Program-made: the position numbers and the translations under genes
The notes under the pieces: generated by a model
Seen by the model: only the letters and a program-made list of their open reading frames with translations
Databases searched by the model: none
What the model was told of the DNA's origin: nothing
From: Methanoculleus oceani
GTDB taxonomy: Archaea > Halobacteriota > Methanomicrobia > Methanomicrobiales > Methanoculleaceae
NCBI RefSeq assembly: GCF_023702065.1
Contig: NZ_QFDM01000001.1
Span: forward strand, 372,001 to 436,000
Length of the DNA stretch: 64,000 bases
Reading direction: 5' to 3'
Shown here: piece by piece, positions 8,620 to 17,650 of the stretch
How the letters are laid out: each line of letters starts with the position of its first letter
How positions within the stretch are numbered: position 1 is the first letter of the stretch

Positions 8620-9018
8620 CTATAGCGCCACGGTGAAGGCCGCGAACGTTGCGAGCGCCGCGAGCGTGAGAAGTGCGAACGCCCCGACCGTCCAGACGAC
8701 CATGAAGAGGACGACCGCGGCGAGGCGCACCTCCCGGAACGGGACGATTCCCGCGTTCATCCGCCGCGCCGTTGCCCAGGCGTCGTAGATCCCGAAGATC
8801 CAGACGGCCACCCCGGGAATGAGCATCACGAGAAGCCCCGCGAGCACCCCGAAGAGCACCAGGATACCCTTACCCGTCTCTCCGTTGCAGACCTGACCGA
8901 GCCCCGGGAAGAGGAGGGAGAGTCCCGCCGCAAACACCGGGTTCTTCTCCTCCCGCACCGGGCCACCATCTCCAGCCCCCCTGGTGCCCGCTCCAAAGAG
9001 TTCAACCGGTTCCGTCAT
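8620..9018 (-). CDS. TM2-like membrane protein, 132 aa
   Basis: After a polar N-terminus the segment NPVFAAGLSLLFPGLGQVCNG matches the TM2/DUF5683-like motif (small helix, then PGLGQ-x-YNG). Three further hydrophobic segments follow, ending in an Ala-rich helix. I start it at the ATG at 9018 (MTEPVELFG), which fits the family; an upstream in-frame GTG would add 19 residues. It is a close paralogue of the product of 9419-9763, sharing GIYDAWATARRMNAG-type segments. The function is unknown. Confidence 0.75.
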   Translation of the reverse strand: MTEPVELFGAGTRGAGDGGPVREEKNPVFAAGLSLLFPGLGQVCNGETGKGILVLFGVLAGLLVMLIPGVAVWIFGIYDAWATARRMNAGIVPFREVRLAAVVLFMVVWTVGAFALLTLAALATFAAFTVAL

Positions 9019-9131
9019 GGTTTCCGTATGTGTACTGCTCTCCGGGGAAGGAAAGAGGTTCCGGCTCATCCGCACCGGAGCTCCGTCAGGCTCATAACCT
9101 CAAGAAGCCATCCTTCGTTGAGGAGATCCGC

Positions 9132-9413
9132 ATGGCACGAAGAGACGTAACTTACGAAGAGGCAAAGGCGATGGGCGCGCAACTCGGTATCACCTGGAAG
9201 GAGTTCGACGTCGAACAATTCCGGCGCGGCATGGTCGTGGAACTCGAACACGGCCTCCATGACCCGGCGACGAACGTCACCGACGACGACCTCTATCTGA
9301 CGGCAAAGATTGCGCTTGCGCATTTGAACGAGTTTCCGGACTACTACGACCGGCTCGAGGGGATGGAGGAGAAGGCCGAGGCCTACTGGGCGGAGCACAG
9401 GGCGCAGGGCTGA
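9132..9413 (+). CDS. DUF5661-like protein, 93 aa
   Basis: The product, MARRDVTYEEAKAMGAQLGI onward, has the DUF5661 core: GMVVELEHG, DPATNVTDDD, TAKIALAHLNEFPDYYDRLE. The segment is acidic and helical, with no membrane helix. AGGAG lies 6 nt before the ATG at 9132. The family is common in environmental bacteria and archaea and has no known activity. It lies between two TM2-like genes on the opposite strand. Confidence 0.75.
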   Translation: MARRDVTYEEAKAMGAQLGITWKEFDVEQFRRGMVVELEHGLHDPATNVTDDDLYLTAKIALAHLNEFPDYYDRLEGMEEKAEAYWAEHRAQG

Positions 9414-9418
9414 GACGC

Positions 9419-9763
9419 TTACCACCACGACAGCCCCGCCGTAACGGTCGATACGGCCGGCAGGAGGAGAAGACCGATCAGCCAGACCGCAAGGAAGAGG
9501 AGGACGGCCGCAATGCTGCTCTCCCGGTACGGCACCGTGCCGCCGTTCATCCTCCGCGCGGTGGCATAGGCGTCGCAGGCGCCATAGAGCCAGACGGCCG
9601 CACCGGCGGGAGCAAAGTAGATACCCCAGAGCAGCGTCCCGACGAGGATCAGCACGCCTCGCAAAAACTGCCCGTTATACGCCTGGCCGAGCCCGACGAA
9701 GACGAGCGAGAGGAGAGCGGAGAATCCTGGATTTTTTGATTCACCGGTAACCGGGGTGTTCAT
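9419..9763 (-). CDS. TM2-like membrane protein, 114 aa
   Basis: The protein starts MNTPVTGESKNPGFSALLSL and continues with VFVGLGQAYNGQFLRGVLIL, the TM2-like GLGQ-x-YNG motif, then two or three more membrane helices. The cytoplasmic loop ACDAYATARRMNGGTVPYRE closely resembles that of its paralogue at 8620-9018, so both face the membrane in the same way. No strong Shine-Dalgarno sequence precedes the ATG; a perfect hairpin lies 23 bp upstream. The function is unknown. Confidence 0.78.
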   Translation of the reverse strand: MNTPVTGESKNPGFSALLSLVFVGLGQAYNGQFLRGVLILVGTLLWGIYFAPAGAAVWLYGACDAYATARRMNGGTVPYRESSIAAVLLFLAVWLIGLLLLPAVSTVTAGLSWW

Positions 9764-10070
9764 TCTGCAGGTCACGAGTAGACACCGGCACCGGAAAGGG
9801 TGCCGTGATGAGAAATGCTTTGTGGGTGGTGGGGGGAGGGCGGGTGCCGGGGCTGCGCCGTCTTTGCCGGAAGATAAGGTTCCTGACGCCGCACAGGCAG
9901 CCGCCCGGCTGTCTGTCCGGTGGAGGGCTAATTCAGCACAGGCGGATGCCTTCGGCGGGGGCGATAACAGAGTGGTGGGGCGAACCCCGTCCACATTCCC
10001 CATTACTTCGTCGCGTGGAGGAGTAATATATTCCCCGGGTGCCGTGAGCTCGAGGGTTGAACCGGCCGGT
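9764..10070. other. Intergenic stretch with two palindromes
   Basis: No convincing gene. Positions 9786-9805 form a perfect 7-bp stem (CGGCACC/GGTGCCG) with a 6-nt loop upstream of the TM2-like gene. Positions 10056-10075 are a perfect 20-bp palindrome, GTTGAACCGG and its complement, which covers the stop codon of the acetyltransferase gene ending at 10071 and may act in termination. A TATA-like AATATATTA lies at 10024-10033. Confidence 0.5.
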
Positions 10071-10658
10071 TCAACATACCCGGCACTCCCGGATCGCCGG
10101 GACCGTCCGCCGCTCCCGCCACTCGTCGTGGAGGACCCCCCGGACGTCGACGTCCTCAAAGACACCCCACTTCCGGTCATGCTCCCGGAGGTGCGCCTCA
10201 TGTGCCATCCCGCACTTCTCCATCACCCTGCCCGACGCCGGATTTCTGGAGAAATGCATGGCATAAATCCGGTGCAACCCGAGGACGGAGAACCCGTACT
10301 CGATCGCCGCCCGGGCGGCCTCGGTCGCATACCCCCGGCACCAGCAGGGTCTCGCGACCCAGTAGCCGAGCTCCGCCCGCCCGTGACGGCGGTTGATCTC
10401 CACGAGCCCGACCGCGCCCACGAGATCCCCGATCCGGGCCCGGGTGACGGCGTAGACGACGTGCACTCCATTTTCGAACCCGGGACGGTGGGTGGCAACC
10501 CAGTTCTCAGCCGCTCCGTCGGGGTAGGGGTAGGGTATCTCGAGCGTGCTGGACGCGACCTCATAATCGCCGGCGAGCCGCTGCACCTCCGGGGCATCCG
10601 CGAGGGTGAAGGGCCGCAGGAGCAGGCGGTCGGTCACGAGGACGGGCTGTTGCGTCAT
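10071..10658 (-). CDS. RimJ/RimL-type GNAT N-acetyltransferase
   Basis: The 195-residue protein has the RimJ/RimL pattern: LVTDRLLLRPFTLADAPEV at the N-terminus, YWVARPCWCRGYATEAARA (acetyl-CoA site RGYATEA), and RNPASGRVMEKCGM near the C-terminus. Such enzymes acetylate protein N-termini or small amines. Its ATG overlaps the stop of the upstream gene (ATGA), so the pair is translationally coupled. The two proteins are clear paralogues over their whole length, which indicates tandem duplication. Confidence 0.88.
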   Translation of the reverse strand: MTQQPVLVTDRLLLRPFTLADAPEVQRLAGDYEVASSTLEIPYPYPDGAAENWVATHRPGFENGVHVVYAVTRARIGDLVGAVGLVEINRRHGRAELGYWVARPCWCRGYATEAARAAIEYGFSVLGLHRIYAMHFSRNPASGRVMEKCGMAHEAHLREHDRKWGVFEDVDVRGVLHDEWRERRTVPAIRECRVC

Positions 10659-11239
10659 ACAGGCGTTCTTCGCAGCGGTGAGGGGATCTGCGCCTCCCCA
10701 TGAGGGGGCGGCTCCCGGACGATCCCCCAGAGATCAACGTCCTCGTAGACTCCCCATTTCCTGACATGGTGCCGGAGTCGGCCTTCGTATACCATCCCGC
10801 ACTTCTCCATCACTCTTCCCGATGCCGGGTTCCGGGAGAAGTGGTGGGCATGGACGCGGTGCAGCCCGAGGGTCGAGAACCCGTACTCGATCACCGCACG
10901 GACAGCCTCGGTCGCATACCCCCGGCCCCAGCAGCGCCTCGCGACCCAGAACCCCAGCTCGCCGCGGGCGTGATCGGTGTCGATCCGCAGGCGGACGCCG
11001 CCGATAAGCCCCCCTTCCCCGGCGAGCGTGACGGCGAAGGCCGCGGCGTCGCCGCGCTCGATGCCCTCGCGGAGGGAGGCGATCCATACCTCGGCGAGGC
11101 CGTCCGGGTAGGGGTAGGGGAGGAGAGTCGTCGCGGCAACAGCGTAGTCTCCGCAAAGCCGCTGAACCTCCCGGGCGTCCCCGGGATCGAACGCCCGCAG
11201 GAGGAGGCGGCGGGTTGCGAGGATGGGCTGTTTCTCCAT
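10655..11239 (-). CDS. RimJ/RimL-type GNAT N-acetyltransferase
   Basis: This paralogue of the downstream acetyltransferase has 194 residues: LATRRLLLRAFDPGDAREV, then FWVARRCWGRGYATEAVRA (acetyl-CoA site) and HFSRNPASGRVMEKCGM. I chose the ATG at 11239 because a TATA box sits 29 bp upstream, which predicts a leaderless mRNA. The N-terminal PYPYPDGLAE segment is also shared with the paralogue. The substrate is unknown. Confidence 0.88.
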   Translation of the reverse strand: MEKQPILATRRLLLRAFDPGDAREVQRLCGDYAVAATTLLPYPYPDGLAEVWIASLREGIERGDAAAFAVTLAGEGGLIGGVRLRIDTDHARGELGFWVARRCWGRGYATEAVRAVIEYGFSTLGLHRVHAHHFSRNPASGRVMEKCGMVYEGRLRHHVRKWGVYEDVDLWGIVREPPPHGEAQIPSPLRRTPV

Positions 11240-11263
11240 GGATATATGCTCATAGCACCGGCC

Positions 11264-11273
11264 TGATATAAAT
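11264..11273 (-). promoter_or_regulatory. TATA box of the acetyltransferase pair
   Basis: The minus strand reads GGATTTATATCAGG. Its centre is about 29 bp before the ATG at 11239, so the transcript probably starts at or next to the start codon. Confidence 0.55.
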
Positions 11274-11425
11274 CCTGCCGCACCGCAGCCCGGACCGAAG
11301 GAGGGGACGACCCGAAGACCTCCGGCAGGAGCCTCTCTCCCCTGTTCGCGGCCCGGATGGAAACAATCCGGGTTTATATCCTGCGTTCCCTTTTGCCGGG
11401 ATTGCACTCCAGAATAGACATTATG

Positions 11426-11460
11426 GGCACTCAGAGGTCCCCGTTAGGGCTAAGAGTGCC
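11426..11460. repeat. Inverted repeat upstream of gap
   Basis: GGCACTC (11426-11432) and GAGTGCC (11454-11460) are perfect inverted arms separated by 21 bp. The element lies about 30 bp upstream of the gap TATA box, where an archaeal activator or repressor could bind. It could also be a terminator for upstream transcription. Confidence 0.35.
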
Positions 11461-11491
11461 TTATATCACTGTTATTTGCAAACCAGCAACC

Positions 11492-11499
11492 TTTATAAA
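11492..11499 (+). promoter_or_regulatory. TATA box of gap
   Basis: CCTTTATAAATTTTT is a near-ideal archaeal TATA box. Its centre is about 28 bp before the ATG at 11524, predicting a leaderless or nearly leaderless transcript, which agrees with the absence of a Shine-Dalgarno sequence. Confidence 0.7.
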
Positions 11500-11523
11500 T
11501 TTTTGTTCTGTATTCCATCATGC

Positions 11524-12549
11524 ATGATCAAAGTCGCGATCAACGGGTACGGCACCATCGGTAAACGAGTCGCCGATGCGGTCGCCGCACAGCCCGACAT
11601 GGAAGTGATAGGGGTCTCAAAGACAAGCGTCTCCGCCGAGGCGTACATCGCAAAAGAACGCGGATACCCCCTTTACATCGCAGATCTCAGTAAAAAGCCG
11701 GCGTTCGAGAAGGCCGGCCTTGAGGTCGCCGGCGACGTCGATGCGATGCTGAAAGCCGCCGACATCGTCGTGGACGCCACCCCCGGCGGCGTCGGGGAGA
11801 AGAACCGCCCGATCTATGAGAAGCTCGGGAAGAAGGCAATCTTCCAGGGCGGCGAGGATCACGAGGTCGCCGGGTTCTCCTTCAACGCCCACGCGAACTA
11901 CAACGAGGCTGCCGGAAAGCAGTTCGCCCGGGTCGTCTCGTGCAACTCCACCGGGCTCGTCCGGATCATCCACGCCATGGACCAGGCCTTCGGCGTCGCG
12001 CGGGTCCGGGCGGTGATGGTCCGGCGCGGAGCGGACCCCGACGACATCAAGCGGGGACCGATCGACGCCATCGTCCTCAACCCGGCGACCATCCCGAGCC
12101 ACCACGGTCCCGACGTCAAGACCGTCCTCCCGCAGATCGACATCGTCACCCTCGCGATGATCGTCCCGACGACGTTTATGCACATGCACACGATCCAGAT
12201 GGACTTGAAGAAGGAGACCACCCGCGAGGAGGTGCTGAAGGTCTTTGAGGACCACAGCCGCATCGGCCTCGTCCGCAAGGCCACCGGCATCAAGAGCAAC
12301 GCCGAGCTCCGGGAGTACACCCAGGACCTCGGCCGGCCGAGGACGGACCTCTGGGAGAACGGCGTCTTCGAGGAGTCCGTCTCGGTGCTGAACGGGAAGG
12401 AGTTCTACTGCTTCCAGGCCATTCACCAGGAGGCCGATGTCATCCCCGAGAACATCGACTGCATCCGCGCCCTGATGGGAACCGTGAAGGATCCGCAGGA
12501 GTCCATCCGGATGACCAACAAAGCGCTCGGCCTCGTCGCCATCGGGTGA
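11524..12549 (+). CDS. gap: Glyceraldehyde-3-phosphate dehydrogenase, archaeal type II
   Basis: The 341-residue enzyme interconverts glyceraldehyde 3-phosphate and 1,3-bisphosphoglycerate with NAD(P). It opens MIKVAINGYGTIGKRVADAV (dinucleotide-binding fold) and has the archaeal active site VVSCNSTGLVR, whose Cys forms the thioacyl intermediate, followed by the archaeal features MHMHTIQMDL and NGKEFYCFQAIHQE. In methanogens it works mainly in gluconeogenesis, which fits the glycogen phosphorylase nearby. The ATG at 11524 was chosen from the TATA position. Confidence 0.95.
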   Translation: MIKVAINGYGTIGKRVADAVAAQPDMEVIGVSKTSVSAEAYIAKERGYPLYIADLSKKPAFEKAGLEVAGDVDAMLKAADIVVDATPGGVGEKNRPIYEKLGKKAIFQGGEDHEVAGFSFNAHANYNEAAGKQFARVVSCNSTGLVRIIHAMDQAFGVARVRAVMVRRGADPDDIKRGPIDAIVLNPATIPSHHGPDVKTVLPQIDIVTLAMIVPTTFMHMHTIQMDLKKETTREEVLKVFEDHSRIGLVRKATGIKSNAELREYTQDLGRPRTDLWENGVFEESVSVLNGKEFYCFQAIHQEADVIPENIDCIRALMGTVKDPQESIRMTNKALGLVAIG

Positions 12550-12605
12550 ACGGCGGGACCAGGGGAGGAAGAAGCATTAACTCCCCGGCAAACCCACTCT
12601 TTTCA

Positions 12606-13553
12606 ATGGATCCGTACGAACTGGTGACGCGGAATACCGTAGAGGTCGTCACCGACGAGGAACTGCGCGCGCTCATCGACCGTCCGGTCAGGCGGGTCTA
12701 CACCGGCTACGAGCCGAGCGGGGAGATCCACCTCGGCCACATGGTGACGGTGAACAAGCTGATGGACCTGCAGCAGGCAGGGTTCGAGGTGACCGTGCTC
12801 ATCGCCGACCTCCACGCGTTCTTAAACCGCAAAGGGACCATGGAGGAGATCCGGGAGACGGCCGAATACAACCGCCGCTGCTTCGAGGGGCTCGGTCTGG
12901 TCGGCGCAAACTACGTCCTCGGGTCGGACGTGCAGCTCACGCCGGAGTACGAACTCCGTGTCCTCGAACTCTCCCAGGCGATCACCCTCAACCGGGCGAA
13001 GAGGAGCATGGACGAGGTCGGGCGGCAGATGGAGAACCCCACGGTCTCCCAGATGATCTACCCGATCATGCAGATGGTCGATATCGCGACCCTCGAGGTG
13101 GACGCCGCCGTCGGGGGGATCGACCAGCGAAAGATTCACATGCTCGCGCGGGAACACCTCCCCTCGATCGGGTATCCGGCGCCGGTCTGCATCCATACGC
13201 CGATCATCAACGGCCTCGACGGAAAGAAGATGTCGTCGTCGGCCGGAAACGTCATATCGGTCGCCGACTCCGAGGAGGATATCAGGCAGAAGATGAAGAA
13301 GGCGTTCTGCCCGCCAGAGGTCGAGAACAACCCGGTGCTCCAGATCCTGCGGTACCATGTCTTCCCCCGGGCCGGGGCGGTCGTCATCCGCCGGCCCGCG
13401 AAGTTCGGCGGGGACCGGGAGTTTGCCGTCTACGAAGACCTCGAGCGGGCCTATGCCGCCGGCGAGGTACACCCGCTCGACCTGAAATCGGCGGCCGCCG
13501 CTCACCTCATCGATATCCTCGCCCCCGTACACGATTACGTCTGCAGCAGGTGA
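12606..13553 (+). CDS. tyrS: Tyrosyl-tRNA synthetase
   Basis: This 315-residue class I aminoacyl-tRNA synthetase charges tRNA-Tyr. The HIGH-type motif is HLGH (residues 42-45, in YEPSGEIHLGHM) and the KMSKS-type motif is KMSSS (about residue 206, in GLDGKKMSSSAGN). Its length and sequence match the short archaeal/eukaryotic type without the bacterial C-terminal S4 domain. It is 56 bp downstream of gap and followed after 7 bp by rio1, suggesting an informational operon. Confidence 0.95.
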   Translation: MDPYELVTRNTVEVVTDEELRALIDRPVRRVYTGYEPSGEIHLGHMVTVNKLMDLQQAGFEVTVLIADLHAFLNRKGTMEEIRETAEYNRRCFEGLGLVGANYVLGSDVQLTPEYELRVLELSQAITLNRAKRSMDEVGRQMENPTVSQMIYPIMQMVDIATLEVDAAVGGIDQRKIHMLAREHLPSIGYPAPVCIHTPIINGLDGKKMSSSAGNVISVADSEEDIRQKMKKAFCPPEVENNPVLQILRYHVFPRAGAVVIRRPAKFGGDREFAVYEDLERAYAAGEVHPLDLKSAAAAHLIDILAPVHDYVCSR

Positions 13554-13560
13554 TCCGGCC

Positions 13561-14337
13561 GTGAGCCTTGAAGATGAGCACGAGCGGTTCGACCGCAAGA
13601 TCGAGGCGATGGGCGTCAGGATAAAAGACGCCGATACGGTGAAGGTACGGGACGATGTCTTCGACGAGGTCACCCTCATGGCCCTCTACAAGCTCGTCCA
13701 CAAAAAACTGATCACGGTCATCGGGGGGCCGATCAGCACCGGGAAAGAGGCGAACGTCTTTTACGGCGAGCGCGACGGGCAGGGGATCGCCATCAAGATC
13801 TACCGTATCCAGACCGCGAACTTCAAGGCGATGACCGAGTACATGGCGGGAGACCGCCGGTTCTCGAGCGTCCGGGGAACGCGCAAGGGCCTCATCTTCG
13901 CCTGGACCAAAAAGGAGTTCAGCAACCTTGCCCGGGCGCACGATGCGGGGATCCCGGTCCCCGAGCCTCTGGCGTTCGACCGGAACATCCTCCTGATGAC
14001 GTTCCTCGGCGAAGATGAGGTGCCGTATCCGCAACTCAGGAACGCCGAAGTCGAGGATTACGGAGCGGTATACCGGCAGATCCTCGGCTACGTGGAACGA
14101 CTCTACCGGGAGGCGCGCCTGATCCATGCCGACCTCTCCGAATACAATATCCTCTACCACGAGAAACCATACCTGATCGATATGGGACAGGCGGTCACCC
14201 CGGATCACCCGCGAGCGCCCGTGTTTCTGATCCGGGATATAAAGAACCTCAACAGATATTTCTCACGCTACTGCGATGTGCCCGACGAGCAGGAGATCAT
14301 CAGAACGATCGTCGGCACCGGACACCGGGAACCCTGA
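13561..14337 (+). CDS. rio1: RIO1-family atypical serine protein kinase
   Basis: The 258-residue cytoplasmic kinase acts in maturation of the small ribosomal subunit in archaea and eukaryotes. It has the Rio1 nucleotide loop GGPISTGKEANVFYG (about residues 55-69), the catalytic loop LIHADLSEYNIL and the metal-binding LIDMGQAV. The flexible-loop region FSSVRGTRKGLIFAWTKKEF is also characteristic. It starts with GTG, 7 bp after the end of tyrS. The KH-domain ribosome biogenesis protein encoded next probably acts in the same process. Confidence 0.93.
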   Translation: MSLEDEHERFDRKIEAMGVRIKDADTVKVRDDVFDEVTLMALYKLVHKKLITVIGGPISTGKEANVFYGERDGQGIAIKIYRIQTANFKAMTEYMAGDRRFSSVRGTRKGLIFAWTKKEFSNLARAHDAGIPVPEPLAFDRNILLMTFLGEDEVPYPQLRNAEVEDYGAVYRQILGYVERLYREARLIHADLSEYNILYHEKPYLIDMGQAVTPDHPRAPVFLIRDIKNLNRYFSRYCDVPDEQEIIRTIVGTGHREP

Positions 14338-14359
14338 ACACCGGAGAAGGGATGCAACC

Positions 14360-14902
14360 ATGACCACACAGGAGATAAAAGTTTCAACGGCGAGGATCGG
14401 TGTACTCATCGGCAAGAGCGGGTCCACGAAACGCGAGATTGAGGAGAAGACCGGGATAACCCTCCGGATCGACAGCGAGGAGGGGATGGTGACGATCGAG
14501 GGCGAGGACCCCGTCGGCGTCATGACGGCGACAAACGTCGTCTCCGCAATCAACCGGGGGTTCTCGCCGGAGCGTGCGTTCCGGCTTCTCGAGGACGAGG
14601 ACATGATGCTCGACGTCCTCGACCTCGCCGACCTCTCGGGGACGACCCGGCAGCTCGAACGGCTCCGGGGCCGGATCATCGGGAAGGCGGGGACGTCCCG
14701 CGCCCAGATCGAGGATATGACCAGCACGGAGATCTCGGTCCACGGGAAGACCGTCGCGATCATCGGTCTCCCGGACCAGGCCGAGACCGCGAGGAAGGCG
14801 GTGGAGATGCTGATCCAGGGCGTGCCCCACGAGCACGTCTACGGGTTCCTCGACCGGAAGAAGAAAGAAGCCAAGCAGACGATGCTGGAGTACTATTCGT
14901 GA
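14360..14902 (+). CDS. KH-domain RNA-binding protein (archaeal Pno1/Krr1-like)
   Basis: The 180-residue protein has two KH-type segments: IGVLIGKSGSTKREIEEKTG near residues 12-31 and LRGRIIGKAGTSRAQIEDM near 103-121, each with a GxxG loop (GKSG, GKAG). Eukaryotic Pno1 and Krr1 help cleave and assemble the small ribosomal subunit, and the archaeal homologue usually sits beside rio1, as here. ATG at 14360. The C-terminal FLDRKKKEAKQTMLEYYS is conserved in the family. Confidence 0.9.
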   Translation: MTTQEIKVSTARIGVLIGKSGSTKREIEEKTGITLRIDSEEGMVTIEGEDPVGVMTATNVVSAINRGFSPERAFRLLEDEDMMLDVLDLADLSGTTRQLERLRGRIIGKAGTSRAQIEDMTSTEISVHGKTVAIIGLPDQAETARKAVEMLIQGVPHEHVYGFLDRKKKEAKQTMLEYYS

Positions 14903-14987
14903 TACGGGCGGGAAGGAGGACCGACCCCGCCCATGGCCATGACGATACGTGGAATATGCGGTTTGCAGTGGAAATGAAGGGGTATAC

Positions 14988-17126
14988 ATGGAGATAGCCG
15001 ACCTCCCCGTCCCGCCGGATCTCGCCGCCGGCTACGCTCGGTGCGGGATCACGGAACTCTACCCGCCGCAGGCCGCCTGCGTCGAAGCAGGCCTTTTTTC
15101 GGGGAATAACCTCCTGATCTCCATCCCGACCGCGAGCGGCAAGACCCTGGTCGCCGAGATGGCGATGCATCATCAGGTCGGGCGGGGGGGCAAGTGCCTC
15201 TATATCGTTCCTCTGCGGGCGCTCGCGAGCGAGAAGTTCGAGGAGTTCTCGGGGAAGGGCCTCCGGGTCGGGATCGCCACCGGCGACTTCGACCGGCGGG
15301 ACGACTACCTGGGGAGAAACGACATCATCGTGGCGACGAGCGAGAAGGTGGACTCGCTCCTCCGGAACCGGACGCCGTGGCTCGCCGAGATCACCCTGCT
15401 CGTCGTCGACGAGGCTCACCTGATCGACGACCCCTCAAGGGGGGCGACGCTCGAGATGGTGATTGCAAAACTCCGGCACAAAAACCCGGAGATGCAGATC
15501 ATCGCCCTCTCCGCCACAATCGGCAACCCCGAGGACCTCGCCGGGTGGCTGGATGCCGAACTCGTCGAGAGCGACTGGCGGCCGGTCGACCTCCGGGAGG
15601 GGGTCTTCTTCCAGGATGGCATCCGGTTTGCCGACACCACCCGGGAGGTCGGGCGCCGGAGCAAGTACGAGGACCTGGACCTCGTCCTCGACACGGTCGC
15701 GGAGGGAGGGCAGTGCCTGGTCTTCGTCAGTTCACGCAAAAACGCCGAGGCGTTTGCAAAGCGGGCCGCTTCAGGGCTGAAACTCGCAAACCCGGTCCTC
15801 GCCGGCTACGCCGATAAGCTGCGCTCGAACGCAGGGACCGATATGGGGAGGACGCTCGCGGCCTGCGTCGCGCAGGGAGCGGCTTTCCACCACGCCGGGC
15901 TCGCGCGGGAGGAGCGGCAGATCGTTGAGGCAGGGTTCCGGGAGGGACATATCAAGGCGATCGCCTCGACCCCGACGCTCGCGGCCGGACTGAACCTGCC
16001 CGCCCGGCGGGTGATCGTCCGCGACTACCTCAGGTTCAACGCGGGGGAGGGGATGGTCCCGATCCCGGTCCGGGAGTACCGGCAGATGGCCGGGCGGGCC
16101 GGGCGGCCGCACCTCGACCCCTACGGCGAGGCCGTCCTGATCGCGAAGTCCGAGGAGATGGTCGAGGAGCTCTTTGACTACTACATCGGGGCGCCCGCCG
16201 AGGACGTCCGGAGCCGGTGCGCGAACGAAGCGGTCCTCTGTACCCACATCCTCTCGCTCATCGCGACGGGGTTCGCCCGCGAGCGCGATGAGGTGCTGGG
16301 GTTCATGGACAAGACGTTCTACGCCCACCAGGGCGAGAGCCCGCTCGCGCTCTCGCGGGCGGTCAACCGGGTGCTCGAGTTCCTGCGCGAGAGCGAGATG
16401 ATCACCGAGGTGGGGGAGTGGCTCGAGGCCACCGAGTACGGCTCGCTCGTCTCCCGGCTCTACATCGATCCCAGGAGCGCCGAGACAATCGTGACGGCGA
16501 TGGTCGGGCGGAAGGAGTACACCGATATCGGGCTCCTGCATCTCCTCTGCTCAACCCCGGATATGCCGACGCTCTATGTCAGGAGAGACGACATGTACGC
16601 CCTCGACCGGTTCCTCGCCGACCACCGGGACGACCTCTGGATGGAGATCCCCTGGGACGCAGGCGAGGGGTTCGACCGGAGTCTCAAGACCGCGCTCCTC
16701 CTCGGCGACTGGGCCGACGAAGTGGGCGAAGACGTGATCTGCGAGCGCTACAACGTTGGTCCGGGCGACGTCTACGGGATGGTGGAGAGCGTTGCCTGGC
16801 TGGTCCACGCGAGCCGGCACCTCGCGGGACTCTTTGCCCCGCACCTCAAGGCCCCCATCGAGGAGATGGAGCTCCGGACCAAGCACGGTATCAGGAAGGA
16901 ACTCCTGCCCCTCATCAGGCTCCGCGGGATCGGCCGGGTCCGGGCGCGCCGGCTCTTCAACAGCGGCATCGGGTCGCTCGAGGCGCTCCGCGCAGCGGGG
17001 CCGGAGAAGGTCGGGAAGGTTCTCGGCCAGGGGATCGCCGCCCAGATATTCGAGCAGCTCGAGGGGACGCGCGACGAGATCGGGGAGGTCGGCGAAGAGC
17101 AATCGACCCTCTCCCGGTTCGGGTGA
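14988..17126 (+). CDS. hel308: Hel308-type ATP-dependent DNA helicase
   Basis: This 712-residue Ski2-like superfamily 2 helicase unwinds lagging strands at stalled forks. Motifs run in order: Walker A PTASGKT (47-53), [10 protein letters not shown] (Ia), DEAH in [15 protein letters not shown] (III), [14 protein letters not shown] (V) and QMAGRAGR (VI). The winged-helix and ratchet domains follow, and the C-terminal helix-hairpin-helix is [23 protein letters not shown] lies 5 nt before the ATG at 14988. It is followed after 5 bp by cgi121. Confidence 0.94.
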   Translation: MEIADLPVPPDLAAGYARCGITELYPPQAACVEAGLFSGNNLLISIPTASGKTLVAEMAMHHQVGRGGKCLYIVPLRALASEKFEEFSGKGLRVGIATGDFDRRDDYLGRNDIIVATSEKVDSLLRNRTPWLAEITLLVVDEAHLIDDPSRGATLEMVIAKLRHKNPEMQIIALSATIGNPEDLAGWLDAELVESDWRPVDLREGVFFQDGIRFADTTREVGRRSKYEDLDLVLDTVAEGGQCLVFVSSRKNAEAFAKRAASGLKLANPVLAGYADKLRSNAGTDMGRTLAACVAQGAAFHHAGLAREERQIVEAGFREGHIKAIASTPTLAAGLNLPARRVIVRDYLRFNAGEGMVPIPVREYRQMAGRAGRPHLDPYGEAVLIAKSEEMVEELFDYYIGAPAEDVRSRCANEAVLCTHILSLIATGFARERDEVLGFMDKTFYAHQGESPLALSRAVNRVLEFLRESEMITEVGEWLEATEYGSLVSRLYIDPRSAETIVTAMVGRKEYTDIGLLHLLCSTPDMPTLYVRRDDMYALDRFLADHRDDLWMEIPWDAGEGFDRSLKTALLLGDWADEVGEDVICERYNVGPGDVYGMVESVAWLVHASRHLAGLFAPHLKAPIEEMELRTKHGIRKELLPLIRLRGIGRVRARRLFNSGIGSLEALRAAGPEKVGKVLGQGIAAQIFEQLEGTRDEIGEVGEEQSTLSRFG

Positions 17127-17131
17127 AAGGA

Positions 17132-17650
17132 ATGACGGAGATAACATGCGAGATCTACCGGGCGGTCTTTACGGTCGATGAAAATGCCGGATTCTTAAGC
17201 AAGGTCCGCAAGGTAGCCGACGAGTACGGGACCCACATCATCCTCTTCGACGCCGACCGCCTGGCAGGACGGGATCACGTCGAGGCGGCGCTCCGGCACG
17301 CCTGGCGGTCGTGGACCGGCGGCGAGCCGATAGCGAACTCGCTTGAGATGGAAGCGCTCCTCTACGCCGCGGGGACCCGGCAGTGCCAGACGGCCGCGTC
17401 CTTCGGGATTCATCCGGGAGAGAACCGTTCCTACATCGCCGTCTGCCCGGCGGCAGCAGGCGTCCGGGACCGCCTTGCCGACCTCGTGACGTTCGTCGAC
17501 ACTGACCGGGAGGAGAGGATCGATCCCGCGAAGCGGGCGCGCCTCGCGGAGCTCTTCGGCATCACTCCAGAAGAGGTTTCGGTGGTCGGGGAGGACCGGT
17601 TCCGGGAACTGGTCCTCGAGCGAGTGGCGCTCCTCGACGTCTACCGCTGA
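17132..17650 (+). CDS. cgi121: KEOPS complex subunit Cgi121
   Basis: The 172-residue protein matches Cgi121/TPRKB, the subunit of the KEOPS complex that helps Kae1 and Bud32 make t6A at position 37 of ANN-decoding tRNAs, including by recruiting tRNA. Family features include ILFDADRLAGRDHVEAALRH, the conserved NSLEMEALLYAAGTRQ segment and the later GENRSYIAVCP. GAAAGGA precedes the ATG. The final 10 bp overlap the convergent moaB gene. The other KEOPS genes are not in this window. Confidence 0.88.
   Translation: MTEITCEIYRAVFTVDENAGFLSKVRKVADEYGTHIILFDADRLAGRDHVEAALRHAWRSWTGGEPIANSLEMEALLYAAGTRQCQTAASFGIHPGENRSYIAVCPAAAGVRDRLADLVTFVDTDREERIDPAKRARLAELFGITPEEVSVVGEDRFRELVLERVALLDVYR

Noticed and set aside
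11518-11535. ATCATGCATGAT palindrome at the gap start codon as an acsA-type operator
   Set aside because: The half-sites are in the opposite order to CATGAT-N2-ATCATG and the sequence overlaps the start codon, so chance is likely.
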